Below, piece after piece: positions 17,474-18,780 of a stretch of DNA of 18,780 bases (position 1 is the stretch's first letter; the number at the start of each line of letters is the position of its first letter). The stretch is taken from the NCBI GenBank assembly GCA_905221605.1, contig CAJNDS010001441.1:1-18780 (forward strand). The letters are read 5' to 3'. The notes beneath the pieces are model-generated. The model made no database searches. It saw only the letters and a program-made list of their open reading frames with translations, and was not told the origin of the DNA. The translations under genes and the position numbers were made by a program. This DNA comes from Symbiodinium natans (taxonomy: Eukaryota; Sar; Dinophyceae; Suessiales; Symbiodiniaceae).

Positions 17474-18780
17474 GACCAGGATAAATAGAAATTGTATGTG
17501 TTTCATTACGAATAGCTCGATTCCTGCAGGCAAAGAGGTTTAAGTAAATTGAACATATTGGCACAGTTGACCCCTGCAAACCCTTATCCTGGCTCACTAG
17601 TTACCTCAACTAGGGAGGAGAAGGCCAGGCTCCTTGATTGCATTCACACAAGCCCTGATCCCTGACCCAAATTCAGGAGGCTAACGCAAGGCTCGTATTC
17701 ACACAGGCTTTGATCACATCCCGACCTGGAATGCAAGGCTCCCGACCCAGTTGGGGGGGGGGGGGGGGGAACGCAAAGGCTCCTTCAGTTACATAAGCCC
17801 TGCTCACATACCGACCCAATTAGGGAGGTGAATACAAAGGCTCCTTGGCAGCATTCACACAGGCTCTGATCACATCCCGACCCAATTAGGGAGGGGAACG
17901 CAAAGGCTCCATGGCTGCATTTACACAGGCCCTCATCACATCCCGACCCAATTAGGGAGGGGAATGCAAGGCTCCTTGGCTGCATTTACACAGGCCCTGA
18001 TCACATCCCGACCCAATTAGGGAGGTGAATACAAAGGCTCCTGGGCTGCATTTACACAGACCCTGATCACATCCTGACCCAATTCGGGAGGTGAACACTG
18101 CATTTACACAGGCCCTGATCACATCCTGACCCAAAGTAGGGAGAGAAACAAAAGGCTCCTTGGCTGCATTTACACAGGCCCTGATCACATCCCGACCCAA
18201 TTAGGGAGGTGACTACAAAGGCTCCTTGGCAGCATTCACACAGGCCCTGATCACATCCCGACCCAATTAGGGAGGGGAATGCAAGGCTCCTTGGCTGCAT
18301 TGACACAGGCCCTGATCACATCCCGACCCAAATAGGGAGAATCACAAGGCTCCTTGGCTGCATTTACACAGGTCTTGATCACATCCCGACCCAATTAGGG
18401 AGGTGACTACAAAGGCTCCTTGGCAGCATTCACAGAGGCCCTGATCACATCCCGACCCAATTAGGGAGGGGAATGCAAGGCTCCTTGGCTGCATTGGCAC
18501 AGGCCCTGATCACATCCCGACCCAATTAGGGAGAATCACAAGGCTCCTTGGCTGCATTTACACAGGTCTTGATCACATCCCGACCCAATTAGGGCGGTGA
18601 ATACAAAGGCTCCTTGCCTGCATTTACACAGGCCCTGGTCACATCCCGACTCAATTAGGGAGGGGAATGCAAGGCTCCTTGGCTGCGTTTAGACAGGCCC
18701 TGATCACATCCCGACCCAATTAGGGAGATGAACACAAGCCTCCTTGGCCGCATTTTCACAGGCCCTGATCACATCCCGAC
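17474..18780 (+). mobile_element. Large telomere-embedded block L3 (right-truncated by window)
   Basis: This third copy of the large block starts with the left motif ATAGAAATTGTA at 17485-17496. The unique leader (17497-17638), a 17-G homopolymer (17753-17769) and about 1.1 kb of the 65-bp array follow, in the same order of unit variants as L1 and L2. The window ends inside the array, so the coding-like modules of this copy are not seen. Confidence 0.6.
17639..18780 (+). repeat. 65-bp tandem repeat array, L3 (incomplete)
   Basis: About 17 units are visible, with the same spacer types and trimer order as the left part of the L1 and L2 arrays. Minus-strand open frames here mirror those of L1 and L2 and come from the repeat. 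Confidence 0.9.

Overview
This is a eukaryotic nuclear subtelomere. There are no bacterial-style genes, no rRNA and no recognisable tRNA. Nine tracts of CCCTAAA (the Arabidopsis-type telomere heptamer, TTTAGGG on the other strand) occur, all in the same orientation. The C-rich strand reads 5' to 3' on the plus strand, so the nearer chromosome end should lie to the left. This telomere type occurs in plants, many green algae, dinoflagellates and other photosynthetic protists. The repeat-rich, gene-poor content and the moderately GC-rich exon-like fragments fit an alga or protist, but the species cannot be named from this sequence.

Layout: the window is a tandem array of a composite unit of about 7.1 to 7.65 kb. 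Unit 1 runs from about 1754 to 9402, unit 2 from about 9403 to 16495, and the start of unit 3 from 16496 to the end. Extra small blocks lie at the left (1 to 1753). Each unit contains (i) a small block of about 0.6 kb, made of a 45-base leader, a CCCCTCCAG minisatellite and an AAAACCCCCC tract; (ii) a telomeric tract; (iii) a large block of about 5.9 kb. The large block holds a unique leader, about 40 copies of a 65-bp tandem repeat, a 689-bp coding-like module, about six more 65-bp units, a Josephin-like exon, an AT-rich region with a degenerate 60-bp repeat, and a C-rich tail. Another telomeric tract follows. Unit 1 has one additional small block (8750-9196) that unit 2 lacks.

The main observation is that every small and large block is bracketed by the same 12-bp inverted motif. 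It is ATAGAAATTGTA on the left and TACAATTTCTAT on the right, directly against telomeric repeats. Nine left ends and eight right ends are present. Small and large blocks therefore look like members of one family of telomere-embedded elements, resembling in architecture (not in sequence) yeast Y' elements separated by internal telomeric tracts or inverted-repeat transposons living in telomeres.

Only two protein-coding signals look real. One resembles the region upstream of the Rep domain in Helitron transposon proteins. It is broken by a different single-base indel in each of the two copies. The other is the C-terminal two-thirds of a Josephin-type deubiquitinase domain with its catalytic histidine, but without the N-terminal cysteine segment. 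Both are probably fragments or exons trapped in the repeat. The many long proline-rich or glycine-rich open frames come from the minisatellites and are not annotated as genes.
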